Shown here: in pieces, positions 1-11,718 of the stretch
How positions within the stretch are numbered: position 1 is the stretch's first letter
How the letters are laid out: every line of letters starts with the position of its first letter
DNA from: Globisporangium splendens
Lineage: Eukaryota > Oomycota > Peronosporomycetes > Pythiales > Pythiaceae
DNA length: 64,000 nt
Direction: 5' to 3'
Assembly: GCA_006386115.1 (NCBI GenBank)
Contig: VFIW01000006.1
Coordinates: 888,706-952,705 of the forward strand
Position numbers and translations under genes: made by a program
Notes under the pieces: model-generated
Database searches by the model: none
Seen by the model: only the letters and a program-made list of their open reading frames with translations
Told to the model about the DNA's origin: nothing

Positions 1-1074
1 CATACGCTCTATCGTGCAATTGCGGGCCACCCACACCAGAGAGAGTCCACTCTGGACAGGAGGCCAAAGGCACTAGATTCGCTGGTGCACGCCACTGCCG
101 TGACCAAGATTCCCATCGGTGAGTGCATCCATCAAGGATGCTGCAAAGCGTACCTGCTCCGAAAAGCTCCGATTATAGATTCGCAGAGGCTTTTAATACA
201 GGGATTCGCTGACTAATGGACTGAAAGGACTAAATAATTCATGGGGCCGTATAAAAATGAACGGGATCAGTGATCAGCGCCACAGCAGTCAGACAAGCGC
301 AGGCGCAAAATGGACAAGAGAAAAGGCGGAAGCGTTGGCAGGTGCATTCAAGGTGGGTGATATGATGTATTTGTGATATGAATATGGAAGTAATGGAAAA
401 GAGAGAGCGAAAACCCTCGTGCTCCATTCAAGATTTGCCCTCAGATTACAACGGAAAATCGTGTTGATCATAAAGTCACTGTAATCGTCGCCGATACTTC
501 GGGCTTCCAGGCTTGCCTGTCTGTCTGCGTTGGGATCTGAGTTTTGTCATCCTTCGGCCAGCGCAAAGCGGAGCCTTTGCATGATCCGTGACTTGCTTCT
601 AAAACACAGCACGGTGTCATTCATTCACCTTTCACTGGTGCAATGCGGCACTGTCAGGGAGGCGTCTGTACTGCTTTCATTCCTCTTTTGCATGCATCCT
701 TCAGGTAAACTTTGCATGAAATCACCCCTTTTCTCTATAAATCGGCTCCGAAAATGATAGTCACAGTGCTTTCGATCACTTTCGTTTCGTTGAGTGTCTG
801 ATGCCGCATCCCATCGCGCGCATCTTCTCGTTCGAGTGTCCGCCATTACCTGGCTACTGTGTGGACAATCGGCATAGCTGGCCGTTTGCTGGTGGGGGAA
901 GCGCCTGTGTGCATGCAGACACGTTCTTAGAGGAAGGAACCTTGGTCTCCCCACCGAGCCTCGGGTGCCTCGACTTTTGCGCAAGGATTTGTAGCTTGCT
1001 GGCCATTTCCGCTTTGGCGGTCAAGTCCTCACTCACGCTATCTCTCTCTCTCTCTCTGCGAAAGACAACACAAT
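1..1074. other. Intergenic region, no supported gene
   Basis: Short open frames here have no recognisable domain and no consistent codon pattern. The last 40 bases contain a (CT)n run (about 1036-1057) just before the nuclease start codon, a common feature of oomycete 5' leaders. Confidence 0.5.
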
Positions 1075-2100
1075 ATGAAGGTGTTCTCAGCCACCGTTGC
1101 GACTGCGGTCGCTACGATCGCCAACCTCCCGTCCGCCCTCGGCTGGTGGGACAACGGCCACATGATGGTCGGTGAAATCGCCGGGCTGCTCATGGACCCT
1201 GCGGATGTCGCCACGATCGAGACCGTGCTCACGGAATGGGAGACGGATTTCCCCAACACCAACACGACCACCACAGCTGCGATCTGGGCCGATCAAGTGA
1301 AATGCAAGTCTGTCGCGTCATACTGTGCCTCGCCATCGACGCCGTCGTTCTCGATGATGGACACCTGGCACTACATCGACCTGCCGCTCAACGTGAACGG
1401 CGACAAATGGAAGGGTCAGGATCCGAGTGTCGCTCTCTTTGCAGACAGCTTCGATGGCCTCTCGCTCGACTTCATGGAGAAAGCCATGGCGACGCTTGCG
1501 ACCACCAGCTCGACCTGGACTGTCAACTTAGTGCTGCGTCAGTTCATCCATATCTTCGGTGACTCGCACCAGCCGCTGCATGCCGTCGCTGGTGTGTCGG
1601 CTGACCTTCCAGGTGGCGACGGCGGTGGCAACTCGTACGTGTTTGCGACCCCATGTGCCCACTCGAACCTGCACGCGCTCTGGGATGCTGCTGCTGGCGA
1701 GTACAGTCTCAACAACTGGGCGCCAAACATTGATGACATCAAGCCAGCACTCCGTGCCAATGCCACGGAGCTCATCAGCTGGCTGCCAGCGATCTCGGAC
1801 CCGCTCAACTTTGACCAGTACAAGGACATGTCGTTCTCGGCGTTCTCGACCGCCATGGCTGGCACGAACGGCGCCTTGAAGAACGTGATCTTGGACTCGT
1901 ACAGCTACGCCAACACTGTCGTGTACAGCGGCTTGGACCTGACGTTCAACAGCGCCAAGCGCGTGCCGTGTCCTGCGACCTCGTACACCGACTGGGCTGC
2001 GAGCGTGGCCAAGTTCCGCATCGCCACCGCCGGCAAGCGTCTCGCTGTGGTCTTGACCCAGTTCGCGCGCCAGATCCGCGTCCGCAACCTCGCGGCATAA
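1075..2100 (+). CDS. Secreted S1/P1-type (class I) nuclease
   Basis: Intronless 341-residue protein. It should hydrolyse single-stranded DNA and RNA to 5' nucleotides outside the cell, using three zinc ions. Residues 1-23 form a signal peptide (MKVFSATVATAVATIANLPS then ALG), and the mature protein would begin with Trp, as the family requires. All expected zinc ligands are visible in order: the N-terminal W and H of WWDNGH, the Asp of IWADQV, the His of WHYIDLP, the H/D/H set in RQFIHIFGDSHQPLH, and H and D of NLHALWDAA. The length fits fungal and oomycete P1 nucleases. The start is the first ATG after a CT-rich leader and gives a clean signal peptide. Such enzymes scavenge phosphate and nucleosides; a role in infection would be inference. 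Confidence 0.93.
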   Translation: MKVFSATVATAVATIANLPSALGWWDNGHMMVGEIAGLLMDPADVATIETVLTEWETDFPNTNTTTTAAIWADQVKCKSVASYCASPSTPSFSMMDTWHYIDLPLNVNGDKWKGQDPSVALFADSFDGLSLDFMEKAMATLATTSSTWTVNLVLRQFIHIFGDSHQPLHAVAGVSADLPGGDGGGNSYVFATPCAHSNLHALWDAAAGEYSLNNWAPNIDDIKPALRANATELISWLPAISDPLNFDQYKDMSFSAFSTAMAGTNGALKNVILDSYSYANTVVYSGLDLTFNSAKRVPCPATSYTDWAASVAKFRIATAGKRLAVVLTQFARQIRVRNLAA

Positions 2101-2412
2101 GTCGTCGTCGCATTTGGGCCAAGTCCAAGTTCTGACGTAGTCAAGAAATCAGGACAAAACCGATTTTGAAACTTGTCAATCAAAGCACTTTTTTCGATAC
2201 ATATAAGTGAACATCATCTCGATTGAATGTGTGGTTGTATGCTGTAGCTTGCTGGTCTGTCTTTGGTTCTCTTGCTGCATGCTATAACCTGCATCTCTGT
2301 TCATTGGGTTGCAACATGAATCATGCAACATCATCACTCACACATTTGAATCCAATAAAAATGCTCGAGTCACTTAAATGCATTTTAAGGTGTCTCTATT
2401 GGCCAAAATCTC
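2101..2412. other. Intergenic, nothing recognised
   Basis: AT-rich spacer between the nuclease stop and the next gene. It holds the nuclease 3' region and the next promoter. No ORF or repeat stands out. Confidence 0.4.
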
Positions 2413-3760
2413 ATGAAAGAAGACTTGGCTCCAAAAAAGCAATTCAAAACGAACATGCAAGCGAGGCACGAAGACGTCGTCGCGGCGTTCTACGCGCGCG
2501 TGATGCAGCGCGTGTGCGCGGCCTACAGAGACTTGGACCCGAAGGATAACGCGCGTATCGCAGAGCTGGTCGCGCAGGTGAGCCACATGTTCATAGCCTT
2601 CCCCTCTCTCTATTGCTTGTGTCTTACATTTGTGCGAGTCTTATTGGGCAGCGATGGAGCCATCGCGTGACGAGCTACACGGGGATTGCGTTTCCTGATA
2701 CACTGTCGAATGCGATGGATATCGATATAGGCGCCCCTCTTATGCGCGATTTTTGTAGTGTGACGGCATATTCTGGTTCGACAGCTACAACTGGTGGTGG
2801 TGGTGGTGTAGAAGATGACAATACAGTTGCAATAGACGTAGCACCAGCAGCTACAGTCGAGGCAGCGCATGCGAGTGAGCACGCTGTGCTAGATGACACT
2901 GTTGAGGAAGACATGCCAAAGACGTTACCGCCACCACCCTTAATTGCTGGTGTTGGAGATCCAGCGGCTCAGATTGTAAGTGCAACAAACACGATCCATG
3001 AATCAAATACTGTGTGTGAATTTGGAGTGGACCTGATCATGTTGTATGGTCTTTGCTATTGGTATACTATGACTGTATAGATGGCTCCGAGTCCACAACC
3101 GCGCTCCATTTTTGCGAAAATGGTATGTGTGAATATGACGTTGCTGCTCTAACGAGCGTCACTGGTTTTTATTCTGATTCATTGTCGTAGATGGGTGCGA
3201 AAAGGAAGATCGCACAGATGGACGGAGCTATTGATGGTGAGAGCGATGGCGACAACGGTGACGGCGCTGCCTCAGCAGATCACACAATAGACAACGACGC
3301 AGCACCACCGACGCCACCGAGAGACTTTGGACCGTTGACCACCCCAGCCAGTGACGTCGTCGCTGTGCTCGTGCCCGCCTGGAGCTTGCCCGTGACAGGC
3401 TTCCCAACGCAACTCTCGGCGCGCTTTTCAAAGTTCGCACTCCGCTCGCGCCAGCGCGACTTCTACGGGAAACTCAGTGCGATTATCCTCACGCTCACGC
3501 GGCCGATAGTCGCGACAGACGCCATCCTTCCTGGGCATGTACTGTGGATGTATGGCGCTCACCAAAGCAGCAGTAATACCAATCTAAAAGACGGGATGGT
3601 GCAGGTCGTATCCCAACAAAGTCGTGCGCGGTCCGACGAGATTCACGTGATGCTGGCTGATGGAGAGATCGTCGTGGTGCCAACGTCATGTACGCGGCGC
3701 TTTTACGAGGTGCTCGTCGCCAAAGGCACTGTGCGGTTCAACCTAAGCCACCAGCACTAG
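2413..3760 (+). CDS. Four-exon unknown protein, weakly TFIIA-large-subunit-like
   Basis: Model: exons 2413-2577, 2652-2975, 3081-3122 and 3191-3760, all joined in phase 0, giving 366 residues. Each intron has GT...AG ends (GTGAGC, GTAAGT, GTATGT donors). The N-terminal 60 residues form an amphipathic stretch (VVAAFYARVMQRV ... IAELVAQRW) resembling in spacing the helical N-terminus of TFIIA alpha/beta. An acidic middle with KRKIAQMDG followed by a D/E/G-rich tract resembles the linker motif before the TFIIA beta part. The C-terminal ~130 residues look folded, but I do not recognise them and they do not clearly match the TFIIA beta-barrel. A general transcription factor role is therefore only a suggestion; the gene structure is better supported than the function. 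Confidence 0.55.
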
Positions 3761-4060
3761 CAGAAGAGCGTGGGATCCAAGCATTCAGTCATCATGCCAT
3801 AGCGGACTCGAGGGAAGAACACGAGTGCTGATATGATGTGAGAAATAGACAGCGGCGTTATTTATACACCAGACTCAGAAGGCTAAGAAGAAAAGACGAG
3901 GATGGTGCTTTACGAGGCCAGCACAAGAAGCTCTGAGTTCCCAGAACCCCAAGTGCCTCGGAAACCAAGTGAGAGGAGGAAAATCTTTCGTGGTCAATGA
4001 ATCGTTCGACTCACCTGCGAATGAAGAGCCTCAGTTCAGCTTCTCCTGTGACCTCGTCGA
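3761..4060. other. Intergenic, nothing recognised
   Basis: Spacer before the PH-kinase gene. One short open frame (from about 3969) overlaps the kinase 5' end in another frame and shows no domain. Confidence 0.4.
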
Positions 4061-5798
4061 ATGGGGCTCTCAAGGCTCGCGAATAGTGGAGGTGGTGGCG
4101 GTGGTTGCCTCTTTCCGGAACCAGAGATCGATGCTGACAAAGTCGGGTACGAAGGACTACTCGGCTACGAGGGCAGTGCAGGTAAATGGAAAGAACGATG
4201 GTTCGTGCTCGACGCGGACCGCGTGGTGCTCGTGAAATGTGTTACATCAAGTCGACAGCGGTCTCGGTCATACGCCTTGGGTGGCGACGTGTACATCAAG
4301 GAGGTTCATCCACTCTCGCTTTCCACCAAGAGCACCTCCAATCCGACTGGCGCTGCTCAGAGCAGCAACCGTGGTCAGCTAGAGCCTGGCTTGGTAGTGA
4401 CGACGGAGAAAGGAACTGTCATTCACTTCCGCACAAAGTCTGTCGACGAAGAACAGAAATGGCTCGCTGCTGTGGCAAAGCTCTCGAGTGGGTTCGCGGC
4501 CGGGGTCGGCGAGAAACTTGCGGAGCGCGAACTATTGGCGGGCAAATACTCGCTGGTGCGTGAGCTTGGGCGAGGCGCTGCAGGGATCGTGTCGTTGTAT
4601 ACCTGGCAAGGGAAACCGTTTGCGATCAAGAAATTCCTTCCGCAGAAAGCCAAGCCCATGCCAAATTGCCGCGTCGCACCAGGTCTTGGTGGTGTCGCCA
4701 AGACTCCACCAAGGTTGACAAAAGCAGCAGCAGGTGGCACGATTCCCGATGAGATCCGCCTCGAAATCGCGTTGCTCAAGAAAGCAAGCCACTTACCGTA
4801 TGTGATCCAGCTCCACAACGTGATCCTCGACCCGGAGCACGGGAATCACTATCTTGTGATGGAATACACGGGCGGCGGCGAGATCGCCGAGTGGGACTCC
4901 GGAGACGCGCATCAGCGTCGAAGGCATCCTGAATCATCGATGGCTGCATCGCAATGTGGACAGCAAGGCGTTGCAGAGCGAGGTGCGTGGAGCCTTGAAG
5001 CGCTCGTCGTCGACTCTTGATATCGGAGACCACGACTTGGGGCTCGCCGTGTCGGTGCTGCAACGTCGTTTCGACGCTATGAGCCACGAAGTTCAACGCA
5101 ACAATGTCGATGAGGATGCTGCCGTTGACGCGAGCAAGATCGCAGTGCAAATTGGTTCATTGGACACTGCAAGGGCAAGTGGTGCGGCGTCGTACGTTCC
5201 TCGTCCGATTGTTGTGGACGACGTGTTGTCGCTCCCGAAATGGTTTTTGAAAGACACGGAGCTGATCGCAGCGCAGTTGCATTACGACTGGTGCTGCGCC
5301 AAGTACGTCCACGAGTGGAGGTACGGCGCTGTTCGCGACGATGCGGCACTAGTGGATCCGTGTCTGATGCCGATGCGCGAATTGCCGAAGGGCGAGCAGG
5401 AAAAGAACGTCCGCTGCGTGGTCGAGACCATGAAGTGTGTTGTCGCATTGGGCTGTCATTTGCGCCAACCCAAGTCTACCAAATCGTCGGCTGTGCGCCG
5501 TCGCGAGGTGCCCTTGATGTCGGACAAAGACGTCACGCTCTGCTGGGAGACCATGGTGCTCGTCGATCTGCTCGCGGAAAACGCGCACGAAGTCTGGGCC
5601 GACGGCTACGTGCGCAACGGCTGGCGCTACGGCTCCGAGTTCGATGCCGAGAACCACACGCACCCGTCGCTCAAGCCGTACATGACGCTCGATGAGCAGG
5701 AGAAAGATCTGAGCCGCGACGCCGTGACGTCCATCTTCAAAGCGTGCCTGTGCCTGGGCTACCAGATAAAATGCTCCAGACGACGAGCAATGAGTTAG
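4061..5798 (+). pseudogene. PH - protein kinase - RyR - RyR gene with catalytic core deleted
   Basis: The first frame (4061 to about 4890) encodes a pleckstrin-homology domain (residues ~20-140, with the GKWKERWFVLD signature) and a kinase N-lobe: glycine loop LGRGAAGIV, lysine motif FAIKKF, and the hinge-side segment YLVMEYTGGGEI. The HRD and DFG motifs are absent. From about 4893 the coding continues in a different frame with TPETRISVEGILNHRWLH, the end of a kinase C-lobe (subdomain XI), then to the stop at 5798. That tail contains two RyR domains (PF02026 type; around 5265-5455 and 5560-5765), each with the HEW.YG / GWRYG core and LP-x-x-E-Q-E-K. So roughly the middle of the kinase domain is missing and the frame shifts at the junction. 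A real deletion or an assembly collapse would both fit. The intact parent would be a PH-CAMK/AGC-like kinase with RyR tails. Confidence 0.72.
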
Positions 5799-5984
5799 TT
5801 GCCAGCCTTTATGACAAACAAATGCAACACTTGAGCAGAGCGAATGGAGTTTGGCAGCAACTGTGTTTCTTTCTCTCTCTTTTTTTTTCTCTCTCTCTGT
5901 TTTCCTTGTATTATATGCCCGCACATGCATTAATGTGTGCGGCTTTAGCTGCTGCTGCCTCGAAAGAACTCGCGAGTGTTTTAC

Positions 5985-6518
5985 TTAGTGAAAGTTCTTC
6001 TCTGTGATTCCGTTCGTGCGATCGCGGTTGTACTACAACAGAGCATAGATAGAGTCGTTACCATTAGCACCACAGTCACATCTAAAAACACGGCATAAAG
6101 CGCGCAACACGCAAACGTACTCGCTCGCCCGACGCGACGGCGTAGTAGATGGTGAATGGGATCACGCCCCACGCAGCGATGGACGTGAAGAACTCGCCAT
6201 CAAACTTGAAGCGCTTCTCCGAGTCCCCACGCCAGTTACTGTAGTTCTGCTCACAAAAATGCACACACAATATCAGCATTCTCTCCCTCATATCTGCATC
6301 CATTTTCCTCTTCTTCCTCGTCCATTTCGGCTCATTTTTCACATGCTCCAAAGAACGCAGACGCAGCGCCGCATACAGGACGCAATAACCAATTACACGA
6401 GTAGTGGCACACGCACCTCGATGTGCTTGTTCTTCGAGAGCGAGCCACCGAAGCGGCGCTGGTTCTCCATGCGCGCGCGCAGCACCACGGCGCGTCGCAC
6501 TCCGGTACTCGCGAGCAT
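5985..6518 (-). CDS. Small mitochondrial single-pass membrane protein (complex I accessory-like)
   Basis: Minus-strand model: exons 6417-6518, 6121-6246 and 5985-6032, all phase 0, giving 91 residues. Donors are GTGCGT and GTACGT; acceptors end GAGCAG and TTGTAG. The basic N-terminus (MLASTGVRRAVVLRARMENQ) looks like a mitochondrial presequence or matrix-facing tail. One hydrophobic segment follows in exon 2 (FFTSIAAWGVIPFTIYYAVA), then a charged tail. This layout resembles small supernumerary subunits of respiratory complex I (B subcomplex), but I cannot assign one. The third exon gives a sensible short C-terminus and stop, which supports the model. Confidence 0.55.
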
Positions 6519-6988
6519 CTTCGTCTGTCTGGCTTGGGCGTGCTGGGGGCTTTGTGGGCTTGCAGGTTTCCTAGCCTCCCATAGAAAGCGTCTTCTTACG
6601 GGACACAGTTCCTCGTATTCCACATTGAGATACGGGATTTGATTGTCCCGAATATGGCGACATCCAAAGGAACGCAATCTGTCTGGACCACCGCAATGGT
6701 GGCTCCTATTTAGTGGACACCACCTTAAACGTGGTCAGAAGTCTCTCCTTACCCATTGAACAACACATCATATAACACAGGGTATCCATTCTACAAATTG
6801 TTGTTAAACTTTGATGATCTCGTAAAGCATCTACAAGTAAAGCGACTCTTCCACAGGGTATTGCACTAAACAGGTTTTGTTTCCGTACTGCAATGGGGGA
6901 GTGGCTTGCGCCTTCCCTGTGCTTCCTTGTGCGGCAGGCAAGTGACCACCGACGCCCCCATTACCAGAAGCTTCTGATCGCCATCACC
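6519..6988. other. Divergent promoter region
   Basis: Sequence between the starts of two divergently transcribed mitochondrial genes (small membrane protein on minus, SDHC on plus). No further ORF with support. It may serve as a shared regulatory region. Confidence 0.35.
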
Positions 6989-7580
6989 ATGAGCCTCCTC
7001 CGCGCCGTCAGCAAGACCTCTGCCTCCCAGGCCGCCGTCGGCCGCGTCGCCGCGCGCGCCATGGCCACCTCCAGCAGTGGCGCGTCGTACACGGAGCGCC
7101 AGGCCGCGCTCGGTCGCCCCGTGTCGCCGCACGTGACCATCTACGCGTTCCCAATCACGGCGCTCTCGTCGATCACGAACCGCGTGACCGCCGTGGGCCT
7201 CTCGGTCGGCTTCACCGGCGGCGCCGCGTTCGCTGCGATCGGAGGCGACGTGCCGTCGCTCATCTACGCCGCACAGGACCTCATCCCGGGCTTCGCGCCG
7301 ATCTCCAAATTCCTCGTCGCGTTCCCAATCACATATCACTCGCTCAGCGCTGTGCGCCACGTGGTAGGTGACTATCTGTGTATTTTGGCTCAATGCATGT
7401 GTACTAGCGTGTTGATTGCTGTGTGTTGCTATTGTGTAGGTGTGGGACAACGCGCCTCAATTCATCAACAACGTGGACGGTCCAAAGACCAGTTACGCCA
7501 TCTACGGTGCGTCCGTTGCGCTTGGTCTCGGCGCTGCGTTGTACACGATCAAGCGCCCAGTTGAGGAGAAGAGCGAATAA
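6989..7580 (+). CDS. SDHC: Succinate dehydrogenase cytochrome b subunit (SDHC)
   Basis: Exons 6989-7363 and 7440-7580, phase 0, donor GTAGGT, acceptor TGTGTAG; 171 residues. It anchors mitochondrial complex II in the inner membrane, binds ubiquinone and contributes to heme b. Seen: a Ser/Ala/Arg-rich mitochondrial presequence (about residues 1-33); the family signature RPVSPHVTIYAFPITALSSI, containing the quinone-site Ser/Arg region SSITNRVT; three hydrophobic helices; and the heme-side HSLSAVRHV joined across the intron to VWDNAP. The intron falls exactly between RHV and VWD. The ATG chosen gives a normal presequence; the open frame upstream of it does not. Confidence 0.93.
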
Positions 7581-8454
7581 ACAGAATATGCGCATACAGG
7601 TCGACTGCAGTCCATGAATGAAGAAAATACATAAACAGCTCCATCTTTTTCTCTGAAAGAAAAGTCCTGATCTGCTCAACTGGATGCTTGTTGCCGAGGC
7701 TTTGTGTTTCTTTGTTTTATCTGTGAACTCAGCAGCAGCTTCTTCAGAAGGGAAGCGCCTCGCAAGTACACCCACGCCAGCCATGGGAGAAAACTGAGGT
7801 ATCATTTGCTTCGCGCATAAGACAGACGTGACACGGGAGTCAACTGATTGCAGTACAAGTAAATGATACCTCATTAAGCCTTCTGTTGCCCACGTAGGAA
7901 ACCTTCCGACGTTTAATGGATGGATGACGCTCGCGATAACTTGGAGTGCCAATGCGCAGACTGTGTGGCTGAATGAACGATGAATGGATATTCCTAACTG
8001 TGAGTCTGTTTCACAGGGAATGTGTTGTTGGAGTGCACAACAAGAAAACAACAACAACAACAACAACAACTCACTGTATGCGTGGCGCTAGAAGAAATAA
8101 AAGCGCTTTGAAAAACAACGTCGCGGATGAACACACCACGAGGAAGCAGATGCCGTCCCCTCCAATGTTACATAATGAGAAGGTTGACAGAGAATGCCTC
8201 CATTTTCTGTAATCGCGACTTCAGGTATGCCATTTCTTGTATGAAGCACTGGGAGATCTCTTGGACTTTATGGCCTAATTTTCCTTTACGCGTTTCTACA
8301 GATAATGGATCACGAGCTACGAGCTTTTTCCAGTTTAAGACAAGCAACATGCATGGCGCGTGCGTGGTGCCTCATCTTGGCAGCGTATCTATGGATCGCT
8401 TTTGACACTTGCGTGAAATGCAAGTCATGGTGCAATACGCTCGTGCCCCGGAAG
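7581..8454. other. Spacer between two convergent SDHC genes
   Basis: No supported gene. It contains a (CAA)n microsatellite at about 8041-8070. The two SDHC copies point at each other across this ~870-bp spacer. Confidence 0.45.
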
Positions 8455-9130
8455 TCAGCCTCTGTTCGAGAACCATTTTCTCATGCTGGTAAGTGCTCGC
8501 TCAGCCACGCTGCGATCTGTTTCTTCTCTTTCTGGTTCACCTGAGGCCGCCGAAGGTGAGATTGTGTACGCAGTTGCCGCGACCGTGACAACCGTCGAGA
8601 GCGATAGGACCGCAATGCTCGACTTTGGCGCAAATTTCAGGTTCAACAGATGCGGCGTTCGATCCCAGAGCTGTTTGGACATACACAAACTCAGTTGCAT
8701 GAGCACAACTTCGACGAAAAACCCACAAAACACTCAACGTACAATGTGAAATGTGGCGCGCACCGCCGAGCCAGTGGCACGTTAGTGGGAACGCAACGGC
8801 GAATTTCGAGACGTAGGTGAACCCGGGGATGGCGTCCTGCATTTCGAGGATGAGCGTGGGGAGATCGTAGTGCAGACACGTGGCGAACGACGCCGCTCCG
8901 AAACCCAAGGAGAGCAAAATGCCAGTCACGCGGTTCGTGATCGACGAGATTGCTGGGACCGACTGCTTGTACACGGTCAGCGATGGAGAGAGCGGTCTTT
9001 CCAGGAAGGTTTGGTACTCGGTGTACGAGGTTTGTGCAGCACGACGTCGCAGCGAAGCCTTCAACGGCTTGGCGAGCACCACCAGCTCTCTTCGACCGAT
9101 CATAGCGCGCCATAGAACCTTCTCCAGCAT
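8455..9130 (-). pseudogene. Second SDHC paralogue, frame broken at its intron
   Basis: Minus strand. Exon 1 (8743-9130) encodes an SDHC-like N-terminus with RPLSPSLTVYKQSVPAISSI, SSITNRVTGI, and CHWLGGARHI. Exon 2 (8455-8670) begins LWDRTPH and has one membrane helix and an acidic tail. The intron (8671-8742, GTACGT...AAACAG, 72 nt) sits where the first copy has its intron, but joining the two exons leaves one surplus base, so the SDHC frame is lost after ARHI. No other GT/AG pair restores it with a normal intron length. It is therefore a recent pseudogene, or a sequencing indel in a real divergent paralogue. The protein differs strongly from the first copy outside the core motifs, so the duplication is not recent. 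Confidence 0.75.
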
Positions 9131-11718
9131 CTTCGTTATGTTGGCGTTCGTTGTTCTCGTGTCGTTTCAAGGAAGAAATGGAGTATGGGGTGGCATTGAG
9201 CGGCCGATTGCCTTGCCACTTGTGCCCGTTATCTGTCGAATTGCATACTTTTGACAAAGTATCATCACATGGACATGTTGAAGTTACTGATATCTGAGGT
9301 TCATCAACATGAGTGGCCAAGAATTTGCTCTTAGTAGATAAGAAGCACGTCCAACGCAGTGAAGGATCGGTCAGCAGCTGACGGGGTCCTCCTTGTTACG
9401 AAAGTAGCTCCTTGGCTCTCTGAACATTTTCACTATGCAGATTCCCCTTCGTGGCGATGGAATCCACTTGATGCAACTGCAGGCACGTATGCTGGCAGCG
9501 TCTTCCTGCCGCATCATGAACGCAACCGTCTTCGCGTTCGCCTCTGGCGAGCGAGTGAGATCCCAAGCGTCCACAAGCATCATTCCGTTCAGGATCCGAT
9601 TTCTGTAGTTAATGTCATCGGTCTCGAGGACAGCAGGCTACAGGCATCACAACCGATACTATTACGAGGGCAAATAGTATTAGTGGTTGATACTCAAGTT
9701 CGTTCGTAGCCCTGCGTGTGCTGGTTGCGACAGCGTGTGAATACAGCGCAGCATAAACAAAATGCATCTACAGCACTCGAACTAAGGCGTCATTGTCCCG
9801 AGCTCCTATGGCAGAAGCGTCACGCTTGGTGTGGACTTGCACCGGTGATTACGATGGGGTGTCACTGGCTCAATGATGACTTCAGTTGCCAGAGCGCATC
9901 ATGGCACGGTTCAGAAATGCAGTGAACATCAAGTCCACAAGTCCTGTTAATTCGCTTCGAGAGAGCATTCGGTGCGGCTTTTGGAGCGCATGATTACTGT
10001 TTTGCCGCTCTGACGTCAAGTTCCACCGTACCGTGCATGCAGCAATCGTACCTGCTCGATGCTTTACCGAAGCCTTACAGTTCAAAGCACGGAGACAGAT
10101 GAGTCATACGCCCGGCACAGCGAACCAGCGGAACACACCATGAGAGGGTCCATTTTTCCATTTTAACTCCGGCGCTTTGAGAGGAGTCGAGGTTCTCAAC
10201 GTAGACATGTGCCACGGATTTTCGGAAGAAGACGAGATGTCGCTGCTGGGTGGACGATAACTGCAGTACCGAGAGCTCAGCACGGTTCGAAATGCAGTGA
10301 ACAATGAGAACGCAATGCAAATGGGGCGGTGGAGACGGTCGTTGTTGCCTCTCTGACGTCGCTTTCCTTGTATCGTTGTGGCATCATGAACACAAGCTCT
10401 CCACCATTCATGCATATGGATCGCCTTCAAGCCTCAGTGTGGACTTGTCCCCACAATTTCGCGAGAGAGGCAGACAGGGGCTTGCACATGCAACGCAGCG
10501 AACCTCAGCCGTGAGATGGTCCACATTTGCTGTTAACCCACGATTGCATTGAGGGCGGACACGCACAGGTTCGTCGCCGTCGGCATTCGACACGAGACAC
10601 TGGCGAGAAATGAGGAAAAGGATGCCAAGGATGGCAAAGTCCTGAGCGCGTCCACAGGGTCGGGCTTGTCGCAGAGATTTCGGTTCCTGGAGCAAACACG
10701 AAAACGAAATCGGGCGGATACTCTCGCTCGAGGCTTGAAGCTGGGGTGACTCAGTTGACGTGCTCGCTCATCTGGTACCTGGAAAAAAGGCAGACGAGTG
10801 CGCCTAGCACCGCCGTTTGTCCGAGCGGCAGCGACGAAACCACTGGCCGAGCGTAATATCCGACAGCAATCTCCGTATTGTGCCCACCCGCGCGGAACAA
10901 TCCAATCCCGTGCAGAGTACGGTACAAGTGACGACAACCGACGATGGGGAGGTGAGACCAGCCACGCACTCGTGAGCCAGGGTGCCCAAGCGACGTTCGG
11001 CCTCTTCATAAGAATCTTGGCTTACTAGCAGCCATGTACCAACAATAAAAAGAGTTTATAATCTATATAAACAACGATTTCGATTGTTATAGATTGTATA
11101 TGCACTTTAAGCAGGCTACAGAAGTTTGAACTGACCCTTTGGCGAAACACACGAGAACTTTGGCGCCCTGGCTCAAGCAGAGCTGCTTACGGGCCGCCGG
11201 CGAAATGAGCGCAACCAAGCTGTTCGTGTGCGTGCATTGCGCGTGTTCTGTGGTTCTGTAGCTGCTTCTGAATCCCTCACGATCTCTCTCTTCCTCTGCA
11301 TGCGGCCTGACAGCCGCTGATCCCGGCAATCACCTCATACCTCGGACAGATTCCCTGTCACGAGACCAAGCCTACATTTCAGAATGAAACAGATTTAATG
11401 ACCAATGCCATGAGGCGTTTATGAGATGGAACACAAGATGCAAATAGGCGAGTGTGTCCTCCTCCTGTTTGTGGTGCTTCGGTGCTCCAGTACACTGCAC
11501 GGAGTGCAATGCCTTAACAATTCCTCCATCGTCGTCTTTCGCGCTCTTCTGCATGGAGAGGCCACTCGAGCGAGGGAATTGCCCATTTGGCGTCCCCCCT
11601 TCTCATGAGAAGGGGGCAACTGCCGTTTTTCTCAGCAATAGCAAAGCGACCGACTCAGCACCCATCCCCGTCTGGGGGGTCCCCATCTCACGGACGAGCG
11701 ATCATGGCATCTGTCCAA
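9131..11718. other. Gene-poor stretch with decayed coding remnants
   Basis: No intact gene. On the minus strand several unconnected segments look formerly coding. These are around 9380-9640 (LNGMMLVDAWDLTRS), 9900-9960 and 10250-10330 (related segments FTAFLNRA / FTAFRTV on opposite ends of a diverged repeat), 10620-10690 (a hydrophobic DFAILGILFLIS) and 10751-10969 (GYYARPVVSSLPLGQTAVLG, membrane-like). Frames change between them and I could not join them into one model. The family is unknown. Confidence 0.35.

Noticed and set aside
8537..8742. Reading SDHC copy 2 straight through its intron to the stop at 8537
   Set aside because: The tail has no membrane helix and ignores a 72-nt GT-AG intron at the conserved position. 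The SDHC-like C-terminal exon lies in another frame.
10262..10310. tRNA-like GGTTCGAAA string
   Set aside because: No matching acceptor or anticodon arms around it; it belongs to the decayed repeat in that region.
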